This document shows positions 34,720 through 42,875 of a DNA stretch of 57,344 nucleotides, in pieces. Position numbers and translations under genes: made by a program. This DNA is from Candidatus Omnitrophota bacterium (GTDB lineage: Bacteria > Omnitrophota > Omnitrophia > Omnitrophales > JACROU01). How positions within the stretch are numbered: position 1 is the stretch's first letter; each line of letters starts with the position of its first letter. Under the pieces are notes generated by a model that saw only the letters and a list, made by a program, of their open reading frames with translations, did no database searches and was not told the DNA's origin. The stretch is from positions 1-57,344 of the forward strand of contig JACROU010000102.1 in the NCBI GenBank assembly GCA_016214265.1. The letters are read 5' to 3'.

Positions 34720-35928
34720 ATGACCTCCATCCGTGATCAAATTCAAATCTTCAAGCGCGGCGCCGTTGAGCTGATTTCCGAAGAAGAGCTCGCTGGTAAG
34801 CTCGAGCGTTCCCAAAAAGAAAAAAAACCTCTCCGCATTAAATATGGCGCCGATCCTTCCGCACCTGATATTCATCTGGGACACACGGTCCCGCTTCGAA
34901 AATTACGCGAAATTCAGGATTTGGGTCATCACATTATCTTTCTGATCGGGGATTTTACCGCCCGCATCGGGGACCCGACGGGGGTGAGTGAAACCCGAAA
35001 ACCGCTCACGCAAAAAGAAGTTGAGGAAAACGCGAAAACTTATCAGGAACAGGCGTTCAAAATTCTCGATAAGAAGCGCACAGAAGTGGTGTTTAATTCC
35101 GAGTGGCTCGATAAAATGAAGCCGAATGACTTTTTGACGCTGACCTCGCATTACACCGTTGCCCGTCTTCTTGAGCGCGATGATTTCAAAAAACGGTTTG
35201 AATCCAATCGGCCGGTAGCTCTTTTAGAGTTTTTGTATCCGCTGCTTCAGGGATATGACTCTGTAGCGCTTAACTCTGACCTGGAGCTGGGTGGCACGGA
35301 TCAGAAATTTAATTTACTGGTGGGCCGTGAGCTTCAGCGCGTTTACGGCAAATCGCCTCAGATCGTGATGACACTTCCGATTATCGAAGGCACCGACGGT
35401 GTTCAGAAAATGTCGAAATCGCTCGGTAATTATATCGGTGTGAAAGATGAGCCCTCGGAAATGTTTGGAAAAGTGATGTCAATTCCGGACAGTCTGATGG
35501 TTCGGTACGCGACATACCTGACAGGTTGGGATGAGGCGACCGTTGATCGGCACAAACAAATGCATCCGCGCGATTTTAAGGTATCGCTCGGCAAAAAAAT
35601 TGTTTCGCTTTATCACGGAGAGAAAAAAGCAGATGAAGCCGCCCTGGAATTCGACCGGATTTTTAAAGATAAACAAATGCCGCAGGATATGCCTCTTGTT
35701 ACCGTGGATCGTTCCAAATTAAGAGAGGGCGACGCGATAGATTTGGTGCCGCTCCTTTTCGAACTCCAGCTTGTTTCGAGCAAAATGGAAGCCCGCCGGA
35801 TGATCGAGCAGGGCGGGGTCAAGATCAATCAAATCAAAATTTCAAACGTGAATGAAACGGTTTCGCTGGCCCACGAAATTACCATTCAATGCGGAAAGCG
35901 CAAGTTTGCGAGAGTGAAAAAAGCATGA
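34720..35928 (+). CDS. tyrS: Tyrosyl-tRNA synthetase
   Basis: 402 residues, class Ic, TyrRS-Z type. Motifs: KYGADPSAPDIHLGHTV (HIGH), GTDQKFNLLVGRELQ, KMSKSLGNYIG, and a C-terminal S4 RNA-binding domain (SSKMEARRMIEQGGVKIN). The start gives the normal N-terminus. No ribosome site or promoter fits between the hairpin at 34675-34711 and the ATG. The 3' end overlaps the ABC ATPase by ATGA. Confidence 0.95.
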   Translation: MTSIRDQIQIFKRGAVELISEEELAGKLERSQKEKKPLRIKYGADPSAPDIHLGHTVPLRKLREIQDLGHHIIFLIGDFTARIGDPTGVSETRKPLTQKEVEENAKTYQEQAFKILDKKRTEVVFNSEWLDKMKPNDFLTLTSHYTVARLLERDDFKKRFESNRPVALLEFLYPLLQGYDSVALNSDLELGGTDQKFNLLVGRELQRVYGKSPQIVMTLPIIEGTDGVQKMSKSLGNYIGVKDEPSEMFGKVMSIPDSLMVRYATYLTGWDEATVDRHKQMHPRDFKVSLGKKIVSLYHGEKKADEAALEFDRIFKDKQMPQDMPLVTVDRSKLREGDAIDLVPLLFELQLVSSKMEARRMIEQGGVKINQIKISNVNETVSLAHEITIQCGKRKFARVKKA

Positions 35929-36869
35929 CCATCGCCCCTGTACTCAAGGTGCGCAATATCGTCAAAGAATTTGGCGCGTTTAAAGCAGTTTCGGGACTGA
36001 CGTTTGATGCCGGTCAGAATGAAATTGTGGGACTGTTGGGCCCCAATGGAGCGGGGAAGACCACCACGCTTCGTATGCTTTCCGGATTTATTTCCGCCAC
36101 TCAAGGTGATATTTGGGTGATGGGCCACTCGATGCGCGAACGCTCACTCGAAGCCCGCCGCCAAATCGGTTACTTACCAGAAAATGTTCCGCTCTATCGC
36201 GAGATGCGCGTACGGGAGTTTTTAAATTTCGTCGGCGGTATTCGCGGTTTGGGTCGAAAAGAGCTTGCGGCCGATGTGAATCGTCTCCTGGATTATCTTT
36301 CGTTGGGCTTAGTCCAGAAAAAGCTAATTGGCACTTTGTCGAAAGGATTCCGTCAGCGGGTTGGGTTGGCTCAGGCCATGATCGGAAGTCCTAAATTAAT
36401 TTTGCTCGATGAACCGACCTCCGGATTGGATCCCGAGCAGACGGTGGAAATTAGGAGTCTGATTGCGCATATCAAAGAAAATTCCTGTGTGATTATGTCC
36501 ACGCATCTTCTTTCAGAAGTGGAGCGAATTGCGGACCGCGTATTGATTATGAATGACGGCGCGATTGTTGCCAGCGGTAGTCCCGAGGACTTGAATCATC
36601 GTCTTGCAGTGGGGCGGTCGTTCCGCGTTGGGGTGCGCGGTAACGAAACAAAAATTATTGAGGTGCTGGAATCTATCCCCGGAGTTATCTCTGTTCAAAA
36701 AGATATTGAAACGAACGATTCGTTTTATTTCCGGGTTCAGACAAAAGGGGACGGTGAAGTACAGCCGAAAATGGCGGTGAAGCTGATTGGCGATGGTATC
36801 GAACTTCTCGAGCTTACGGAAGAAGACGTGCGGCTTGAGGAAATTTTCTTAAAACTGGTCAAGTCATGA
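35925..36869 (+). CDS. ABC transporter ATP-binding protein (GldA-like)
   Basis: 314 residues. Walker A GPNGAGKTT, signature LSKGFRQRVGLAQA, Walker B LILLDEPTSGLDPEQ, and switch His in STHLLSE. It is the ATPase for the permease encoded next. The frame opens at 35889, but the ATG at 35925 overlaps the tyrS stop by ATGA and gives the usual N-terminus. A C-terminal ~80-residue extension is typical of GldA/CcmA-like exporters. Confidence 0.94.
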   Translation: MTIAPVLKVRNIVKEFGAFKAVSGLTFDAGQNEIVGLLGPNGAGKTTTLRMLSGFISATQGDIWVMGHSMRERSLEARRQIGYLPENVPLYREMRVREFLNFVGGIRGLGRKELAADVNRLLDYLSLGLVQKKLIGTLSKGFRQRVGLAQAMIGSPKLILLDEPTSGLDPEQTVEIRSLIAHIKENSCVIMSTHLLSEVERIADRVLIMNDGAIVASGSPEDLNHRLAVGRSFRVGVRGNETKIIEVLESIPGVISVQKDIETNDSFYFRVQTKGDGEVQPKMAVKLIGDGIELLELTEEDVRLEEIFLKLVKS

Positions 36870-37642
36870 AACGTATTTGGATTCTCTACGCTCAGGAAGT
36901 TAAAAATACATTCCACTCACTTATTGCCTACATCATTCTGGCTGTGTTTATGGCTATTTCGAGCTACTTTTTTGTGGCGCTGGTTTCCTCATTTTCCGTA
37001 CTGTCTCAGCAGTGGAAGTCGGTTCCGAACGCGCCGCAGGTGGCTTTTAATTTAACAGAAATGGTCTTGTCCGCGCTCTTTGTGAATGTGGCTTGTCTGG
37101 CGCTTTTTTTCTCGCCAATTCTTACCATGCGTTCATTCTCCGAAGAAAAACGATCAGGGACTTTGGAACTATTGCTGACATTTCCTATCCGTGATCACGA
37201 AGTGATTTTCGCGAAGTTTTTCTCTAATCTAACGCTTTATTTTCTGATGATTCTTCCTCTGCTTTTGTTTCCGTTTTTAATCCGGTGTGTGGGTGGATAT
37301 TTTGAGTGGGGCGCCGTGTTGACGGGATTTGTAGGACTGATTTTGCTTGGCGCTTGTTTTATCGCGTGCGGAAATTTTGTCTCGAGTCTGACGGGAAATC
37401 AAGTGATCAGCTCGATTTTAAGCTTTGGTATTTTGATTATTCTCTGGATGATCGGGATGCTCGAAACTTTTTCGGATATTCCGCAAGCGCACTGGCTCAC
37501 TAATTTTTCAATTATGGAACATTACAAAAGCCTCGCCAAAGGTATTGTTGACCTAAAAGATATTGCTTACTATGTTTTCCTCACAGCCTTTTTTCTGTAT
37601 GCCACACAACTAAGCTTGGAATCCCGGACCTTAAAACGATGA
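36866..37642 (+). CDS. ABC-2 type permease (GldF-like)
   Basis: 258 residues, six membrane helices with an N-terminal IWILYAQEVKNTFHSLIAYIILAVFM, split here as IWILYAQEVKNTFHS and LIAYIILAVFM, and the conserved FSEEKRSGTLELLLTFP motif of ABC-2 permeases. It probably forms the channel with the ATPase upstream and the GldG-like protein downstream. Both junctions are ATGA overlaps. Confidence 0.92.
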   Translation: MKRIWILYAQEVKNTFHSLIAYIILAVFMAISSYFFVALVSSFSVLSQQWKSVPNAPQVAFNLTEMVLSALFVNVACLALFFSPILTMRSFSEEKRSGTLELLLTFPIRDHEVIFAKFFSNLTLYFLMILPLLLFPFLIRCVGGYFEWGAVLTGFVGLILLGACFIACGNFVSSLTGNQVISSILSFGILIILWMIGMLETFSDIPQAHWLTNFSIMEHYKSLAKGIVDLKDIAYYVFLTAFFLYATQLSLESRTLKR

Positions 37643-39006
37643 GAAGTGATCTTTCCCGATTCCGATTTTTGGGGCGCTTTCATCTTTCTGTAAGCCTTAT
37701 TCTTCTGGGTTCTATTTTGATGTTTGCCTACGGAGTGCTTTCTTTTTGGAATATCCGCTTTGATTTAACCCAATCCGGAATTTTTACGCTCAGTCCTGTG
37801 ACGGCGAAGGTGTTAGAAGAAATAAAAAATGAGCCTGTAAATGTATACGGATTTTTCCGGACGGACAGCGGTGACCGGGAACAGTTTAAGGAGCTCATGA
37901 AATGTTATCAATCTGCGCTTCGCAAACTAGACGTTCAGATTATTGATCCCGACCGATCTCCTTCTAAAACAAAGGAATTTCGTATTGATGCGTACGGAAC
38001 CGTGATTGTGGAATTCCGCAATCGCCGGGAGCGTTTTCAGGGAGTGGATGAGGAAAAGATCACGAACGCCATGCTTCGCGTCATTCGCAATGAGCGAAAG
38101 AAAATTTATTTTGTCACTGGGCACGGAGAGTCGTTGCTGGCGAGTGATAAAAGTAAGGGGCTCACCATTCTGGTTCAGCGGCTTTGGGACGAAAATTACA
38201 AAGTTGAAAAGTTGGCGATTTTAGAAAAAGACGTTCCTGACCAAGCCTCTGCTGTGATTGTGGCGGGTCCGAAAACTGATTTTCAGGATAATGAGCTTGC
38301 ACGGCTTGATGATTATTTGAAACGAGGCGGAAGCCTGCTTTTGTTGGTCGATCCGGTAGATTCCGGCAGTCTCAAAAAATTCGAAAAATGGGTTCAGATT
38401 CACGGCGTTCATCTGGGGCAGGACATCATTGTTGACAAGCTCGGCAAAGCGTTGGGTTCGGATTTTCTGGTGCCTGTGATTACGCAGTATCAGGATCATC
38501 CGATCACGAAAGATTTTTCGCTAGCTTCGTTTTTGCCCGTCTCGCGTTCCGTCAGCGTGGCCGAGCCGCTCGCGAAGGGAATTGAGGTTAAGCCGCTGGC
38601 GTATACGTCCAGTTCCAGCTGGGCCGAGACGGATTTGGAATTGCTGCAAAAAGGCGAAGCATTTATGGATCCGGCCAAAGATATGAAAGGTCCGGTGCCG
38701 ATCGCCTGCGTCGCGGTAAAAGACAAAAGCAAAATAGTGGTGTTTGGCGACTCTGATTTTATTTCCAACGGTAACGTCAACGTCTCCGGAAATCGAGATT
38801 TAATGTTGAACACGATGGCCTGGCTGGCCGGTGAAAAAGCGTTAGTGAGCATTCGGGACCGGAAACGGCCTGACACGCCGCTAGTGCTTCAGACGAAAGA
38901 TCAGCAGCTTCTTTTCTGGCTGCCGACAGTTTATCTGCCCGGATTTATTTTGCTCATCGGAGCGCTTGTGAACTGGACCCGAAGGGTCAATTCAAAAAGT
39001 CGATGA
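37639..39006 (+). CDS. GldG-like ABC exporter accessory protein
   Basis: 455 residues: one N-terminal membrane helix (SLILLGSILMFAYGVLSFW), a large periplasmic domain with FDLTQSGIFTLSPVT, YFVTGHGE and LDDYLKRGGSLLLLVDP, then a C-terminal helix (LLFWLPTVYLPGFILLIGALV in part). This is the ABC_transp_aux/GldG architecture. The family was named for gliding motility in Bacteroidetes but is widespread as an exporter of unknown substrate. ATGA overlaps at both ends. Confidence 0.9.
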   Translation: MRSDLSRFRFLGRFHLSVSLILLGSILMFAYGVLSFWNIRFDLTQSGIFTLSPVTAKVLEEIKNEPVNVYGFFRTDSGDREQFKELMKCYQSALRKLDVQIIDPDRSPSKTKEFRIDAYGTVIVEFRNRRERFQGVDEEKITNAMLRVIRNERKKIYFVTGHGESLLASDKSKGLTILVQRLWDENYKVEKLAILEKDVPDQASAVIVAGPKTDFQDNELARLDDYLKRGGSLLLLVDPVDSGSLKKFEKWVQIHGVHLGQDIIVDKLGKALGSDFLVPVITQYQDHPITKDFSLASFLPVSRSVSVAEPLAKGIEVKPLAYTSSSSWAETDLELLQKGEAFMDPAKDMKGPVPIACVAVKDKSKIVVFGDSDFISNGNVNVSGNRDLMLNTMAWLAGEKALVSIRDRKRPDTPLVLQTKDQQLLFWLPTVYLPGFILLIGALVNWTRRVNSKSR

Positions 39007-39977
39007 AAGCTGTAAGAACATTTTCATTCCTTGTTATTTTTATCGCACTCGGCCTGGCTTTTTTATACCTGAATATTCAGCAGGAAGACAAAAAGGAAGC
39101 GCTTCGAGAGCTGGTGAAAAGCGAGGTGCTTCTTCCGAATTCGGTTAGCGATCAGATTAATTATCTGGTCTTTGATCGTTTGGGAAATCCCGCTGTCGTG
39201 ATGAAAAGGCAGGAGCAAATTTGGAATATCACCAGTCCGGTAAAAACGCAGGCTGATCAAATGGTGGCCAAGGGAATCGTTGCTGCGCTTCGATACGGTA
39301 AAAAAGAAGACAGTTTTGAGTCGGAAGAGGACGGAGCGGCTTACGGATTTAAAACCCCTGCGGTTAAGTTGACTGTTGGAATGTCGCGCTCTTCAAAAAA
39401 AATGGTGTTGGTTTTGGGCAACAAGGTTCCCCTCAAACCACTTTTTTACGCAAAATGGGAAGGTGCGACCCAGATTTTTTTAATTTCCGAAGATTTATGG
39501 AAAGCCTTTGACCGGAATCTGCTGAGTCTGCGCCGCCGGTTAGTTTTTAATTTTGAGCCGGAGGACGTGAGCGGATTTAAGATCAGTTACGCCGGAAAAG
39601 AATTTAATATCGTGCGCGAGGGTGCCAGCTGGAAATTTGCCAAAGGTTCCGCACACGAAAAAGATCCAGTCGAGCCGGTGCTTGCTAATGCCTATTTGGA
39701 ACTCTTGAGAACTGTTGTTGCCGGTGAGTTTCTGGACGATAAAGATTGGAAAGACGATCGTGTTGGCATTCGCATGAAACAAAATTTTGTGAACCTTTAT
39801 TTTCGAGGCGCCAAACCGCAGATTCTTTATCTGGGATATCCGTCCCGGGAATTGAACGGAACCTACGGCCGTATGGACAATGTGTTTGATCTGGTGCTGA
39901 TTCATTCAAAAGTAGCCAGGCGGCTCCAAAGCAATGCCGAAAGTTTTATGAAGTCCGAAAAACGGGTGATTGAGTAA
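39003..39977 (+). CDS. DUF4340 domain protein
   Basis: 324 residues with an N-terminal membrane helix (FLVIFIALGLAFLYLNI) and an exported domain. DUF4340 hallmarks include INYLVFDRLGNPAVVMKR-like strands (W in IWNITSPV) and LVLGNKVPLKPLFYAKW. It regularly follows GldFG-like genes and is probably part of the same export complex. The function is unknown. Confidence 0.85.
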   Translation: MKAVRTFSFLVIFIALGLAFLYLNIQQEDKKEALRELVKSEVLLPNSVSDQINYLVFDRLGNPAVVMKRQEQIWNITSPVKTQADQMVAKGIVAALRYGKKEDSFESEEDGAAYGFKTPAVKLTVGMSRSSKKMVLVLGNKVPLKPLFYAKWEGATQIFLISEDLWKAFDRNLLSLRRRLVFNFEPEDVSGFKISYAGKEFNIVREGASWKFAKGSAHEKDPVEPVLANAYLELLRTVVAGEFLDDKDWKDDRVGIRMKQNFVNLYFRGAKPQILYLGYPSRELNGTYGRMDNVFDLVLIHSKVARRLQSNAESFMKSEKRVIE

Positions 39978-40658
39978 ATGGTATCCAGTAACATCAAAAA
40001 GGTTCGAGCTGAAATTGAGTCGGCTCGAGCGGCCTCAGGGCGAAAGGCCTCGCCAATCCGCCTCGTGTTGGTCACCAAAACGGTTGATGAAAACCGCGTC
40101 CGTGAGGCTTATGATGCGGGTGAACGGGAGTTTGGCGAGAACCGGGTTCAGGAACTCATTCAGAAGAAGCAGCAATTTCCGCCGGATGTCCGATGGCATC
40201 TGGTGGGGCATCTTCAGACGAACAAGGTAAAGGAAGTCGTTGGCCAGGTCGTATTAATTCACTCTGTCGATAGCGTGCATTTAGCCAAAGAAATCGAAAA
40301 GGTTTCCGCTAAATTGAATGTAGTGGCGGACGTTTTGATTCAGGTCAATACCTCCGGGGAGGCGTCCAAGTTTGGCCTGAAACCGGAAGAGTTGGAAGAT
40401 GCTGTGGGTGAGATGACGCGTTTTGCGCATCTTAAAATTCACGGGTTGATGACTATTGGGCCTCTCACAGATGATGTGAAAAAAATTCGCGCGTCATTTA
40501 CATTGCTTCGTGAGCTTCAAAAAAAGATGAAAACGCATTATCCGGATTTGGACTGGTCGGAGCTTTCGATGGGGATGAGTGACGATTACCGGATCGCGAT
40601 CGATGAGGGAGCCACCATCCTGCGGCTTGGTAGGATCGTTTTTGGAGAGAGAAAATGA
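39978..40658 (+). CDS. PLP homeostasis protein YggS/PROSC
   Basis: 226 residues, single-domain TIM-barrel PLP binder (alanine-racemase N-domain fold). Motifs: LVTKTV with the PLP-binding Lys, FGENRVQEL, HLVGHLQTNKVK, HSVDS, IHGLMTIGP, and SMGMSDD. It controls PLP pools; no enzyme activity is known. It starts directly after the DUF4340 stop and overlaps proC by ATGA, the widespread yggS-proC-yggT order. Confidence 0.94.
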   Translation: MVSSNIKKVRAEIESARAASGRKASPIRLVLVTKTVDENRVREAYDAGEREFGENRVQELIQKKQQFPPDVRWHLVGHLQTNKVKEVVGQVVLIHSVDSVHLAKEIEKVSAKLNVVADVLIQVNTSGEASKFGLKPEELEDAVGEMTRFAHLKIHGLMTIGPLTDDVKKIRASFTLLRELQKKMKTHYPDLDWSELSMGMSDDYRIAIDEGATILRLGRIVFGERK

Positions 40659-41461
40659 AGATAAAAACAATCGGAATTGTCGGCGTTGGCAATATGGGGT
40701 CTGCGATCTTGCGTGGAATTCTGAAGAAAAAACTATTTCGTCCTTCTCGGATTTTGGCTTACGACGTTATTAGTGCAAAAGCTTCGAGTTTGGCCAAAGA
40801 ACTTAAAATTCACTCTGCCAAAAGCGCCGCAGAAATTGCTGCGAAATCGGATTTGATTTTGCTGGCGGTCAAGCCTCAAAATCTTCCCGAAACGGCGGCT
40901 GCTCTAAAATCCCAGTTTAAAAAGAATCCGGCGATCATCACTATTTTGGCGGGCGTTCCCGTGAAGACGATCAAAAAGCATTTTGGCTCGAAAGCGATTG
41001 TGGTGCGGGCGATGCCGAATTTGGGCGCTACTGTCGGGGAATCGTTTACCGCAATCACAGGTGATAAAGCATTGCTACCCGTCGCCGGTAAAATTTTCTC
41101 AAGCTGTGGTGAGGTGATGGTGTTTCCGGAATCCCGTTTTCACGCGGTGACGGCGCTTTCTGGCTCCGGGCCTGCCTACTATTTCTTTTTGATGGAACTT
41201 GCTATGATAGAGGCTTTAAAGCGCGGGTTTTCAGCCGGCGAGGCGGTTCGACTGGCCAAACAGACGGCAAAGGGGGCGGCGATTCTGGCAGCTGGTTCCC
41301 AGCTAGATCCAGCTGTACTCCGGGCTCAGGTGACTTCAAAAGGTGGAACTACCGAAGCAGCGCTTGGGGTTTTGTTCGATAATAAATTTCCCGCGTTATT
41401 TTCAAAAGCGATTGATGCGGCTGTAAAACGTGGTGAGCAGCTTGGAAAGGCGGTGTCGTGA
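40655..41461 (+). CDS. proC: Pyrroline-5-carboxylate reductase
   Basis: 268 residues, last step of proline synthesis. NAD(P) loop IVGVGNMGSAILRG, AVKPQNL, VRAMPNLGATVGES, and the C-terminal signature TALSGSGPAYYFFLMEL and QVTSKGGTTEAAL. It overlaps the genes on both sides. Confidence 0.96.
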   Translation: MKIKTIGIVGVGNMGSAILRGILKKKLFRPSRILAYDVISAKASSLAKELKIHSAKSAAEIAAKSDLILLAVKPQNLPETAAALKSQFKKNPAIITILAGVPVKTIKKHFGSKAIVVRAMPNLGATVGESFTAITGDKALLPVAGKIFSSCGEVMVFPESRFHAVTALSGSGPAYYFFLMELAMIEALKRGFSAGEAVRLAKQTAKGAAILAAGSQLDPAVLRAQVTSKGGTTEAALGVLFDNKFPALFSKAIDAAVKRGEQLGKAVS

Positions 41462-41757
41462 TGTTTTTGTTTGCCAATTTTATCAAAGCAATTGCGATGA
41501 TCTTGGGAATGATTTTGGATATTTATTTCTGGATTATTCTAATTCGTGCGCTCTTGTCGTGGGTGAATCCGGATCCCTTTAATCCGATCGTGCAGTTTTT
41601 GGAGCGCGTGACTGAACCGGTGCTGGCGCCAATCCGAAAGATCATTCCTCCGATGGGGATGGATTTTTCACCGTTGATCGCGGCACTTGCAATTTATTTT
41701 ATCAAAATATTTATTGTCGGCAGTTTATATGATCTAAGCCTTGCGCTTCGATCTTAG
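41461..41757 (+). CDS. YggT family membrane protein
   Basis: 98 residues with two membrane helices. ILIRALLSWVNPDPFNPIV and APIRKIIPPMGMDFSPLIA are the YggT family signatures. In other bacteria relatives have been tied to membrane or division processes; function here is not known. The ATG overlaps the proC stop (TGATG). A GTG one codon earlier is also possible. Confidence 0.92.
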   Translation: MFLFANFIKAIAMILGMILDIYFWIILIRALLSWVNPDPFNPIVQFLERVTEPVLAPIRKIIPPMGMDFSPLIAALAIYFIKIFIVGSLYDLSLALRS

Positions 41758-41768
41758 AAGGGAACAAT

Positions 41769-41996
41769 ATGAAAGTTCAAGTGACGGTAAAGCCGAAATC
41801 AAAAGTTCGCAAATTGGTTGAAGTTGAGGAAAATAGTTTTATCGCCTATCTTAAATCGATGGCCATTGAGGGAAAAGCTAACGCAGAGTTGATTCAGCTT
41901 TTAGCGGATAAATATGATGTGCCCAAAACCCGCGTGGATATTGTTCGCGGGGAAAATAGCCGCATCAAACTTGTGGAGATTCAAAATGAGCTCTAA
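41769..41996 (+). CDS. DUF167 (YggU) family protein
   Basis: 75 residues, a small beta-alpha protein: [32 protein letters not shown], and [16 protein letters not shown]. This matches DUF167, of unknown function, often next to yggT. The 3' end overlaps the next gene by 11 bases. Confidence 0.9.
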   Translation: MKVQVTVKPKSKVRKLVEVEENSFIAYLKSMAIEGKANAELIQLLADKYDVPKTRVDIVRGENSRIKLVEIQNEL

Positions 41997-42852
41997 TTTA
42001 ATTGCTGAAAAAGCTAATCGTCCGGAAAAGCCGACATTGCTGGAGGAAACTGAAGAGGCGACAGCCTTTTTGAAAAAAGAAACGGGCAATTTCACACCGG
42101 AAGTCGGGTTGATTTTGGGAACCGGGCTTGGTAAATTGGCCGCCAATATTAAATCCAAACAGGAAGTGCCGTACGAAAAAATCCCGCATTTTGCGGCTTC
42201 GACTGTGAAATCTCATGCCGGGCAATTGGATTTTGGAATGTTGTCCGGAAAAAAAGTGATGGCGATGGAAGGCCGGTTTCATGTTTACGAAGGGTTTTCA
42301 CTGAAGCAGGTGACGTTTCCCGTCCGCGTGATGAGAGCGATTGGCGTAAAGACATTAATTGTGTCCAATGCTTCGGGAGGTATGAATCCGCAGTTTGGCA
42401 AAGGTGATTTAGCGATTATCACCGATCATATTAACTTCACCGGACTAAATCCGCTCATCGGTCCAAATCACGAAAAACTGGGTCCGCGTTTTCCGGATAT
42501 GTCTGAGCCTTACAACCAGCGCTTGATTCAGCTCACCGAAAAAATCGCGTTGGAAGAAAAAATTTCGGTGAAAAAAGGGGTTTATATCGGAGTGACGGGC
42601 CCGAATCTCGAGACGGCCGCGGAATACCGAATGATGCGAAGTTGGGGCGCGGATATGGTCGGCATGTCAACGGTTCCGGAAGTGATTGTCGCGGTGCATG
42701 CGGGCCTGCAAGTATTGGGCATCAGCGTGATTACCGATTTGTGTTTGCCGGATGCGCTTGAAGCGGTTGATATCGATCATATTATCGCCACAGCCGAAGC
42801 TGCCGGTCCGAAACTGGACCGATTAATTGAAAAAGTGATAGAGAAAATTTAA
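41986..42852 (+). CDS. Purine-nucleoside phosphorylase (class II trimeric, PNP/MTAP family)
   Basis: 288 residues. It cleaves (deoxy)inosine or guanosine with phosphate. Motifs: [65 protein letters not shown], and [11 protein letters not shown]. The frame is open upstream, but the ATG at 41986, just inside the DUF167 gene, gives a natural start with GGAG before it. Salvage of nucleosides fits a scavenging life style. Confidence 0.94.
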   Translation: MSSNLIAEKANRPEKPTLLEETEEATAFLKKETGNFTPEVGLILGTGLGKLAANIKSKQEVPYEKIPHFAASTVKSHAGQLDFGMLSGKKVMAMEGRFHVYEGFSLKQVTFPVRVMRAIGVKTLIVSNASGGMNPQFGKGDLAIITDHINFTGLNPLIGPNHEKLGPRFPDMSEPYNQRLIQLTEKIALEEKISVKKGVYIGVTGPNLETAAEYRMMRSWGADMVGMSTVPEVIVAVHAGLQVLGISVITDLCLPDALEAVDIDHIIATAEAAGPKLDRLIEKVIEKI

Positions 42853-42875
42853 ATCCTTCCCGGATTCGAAATCTC

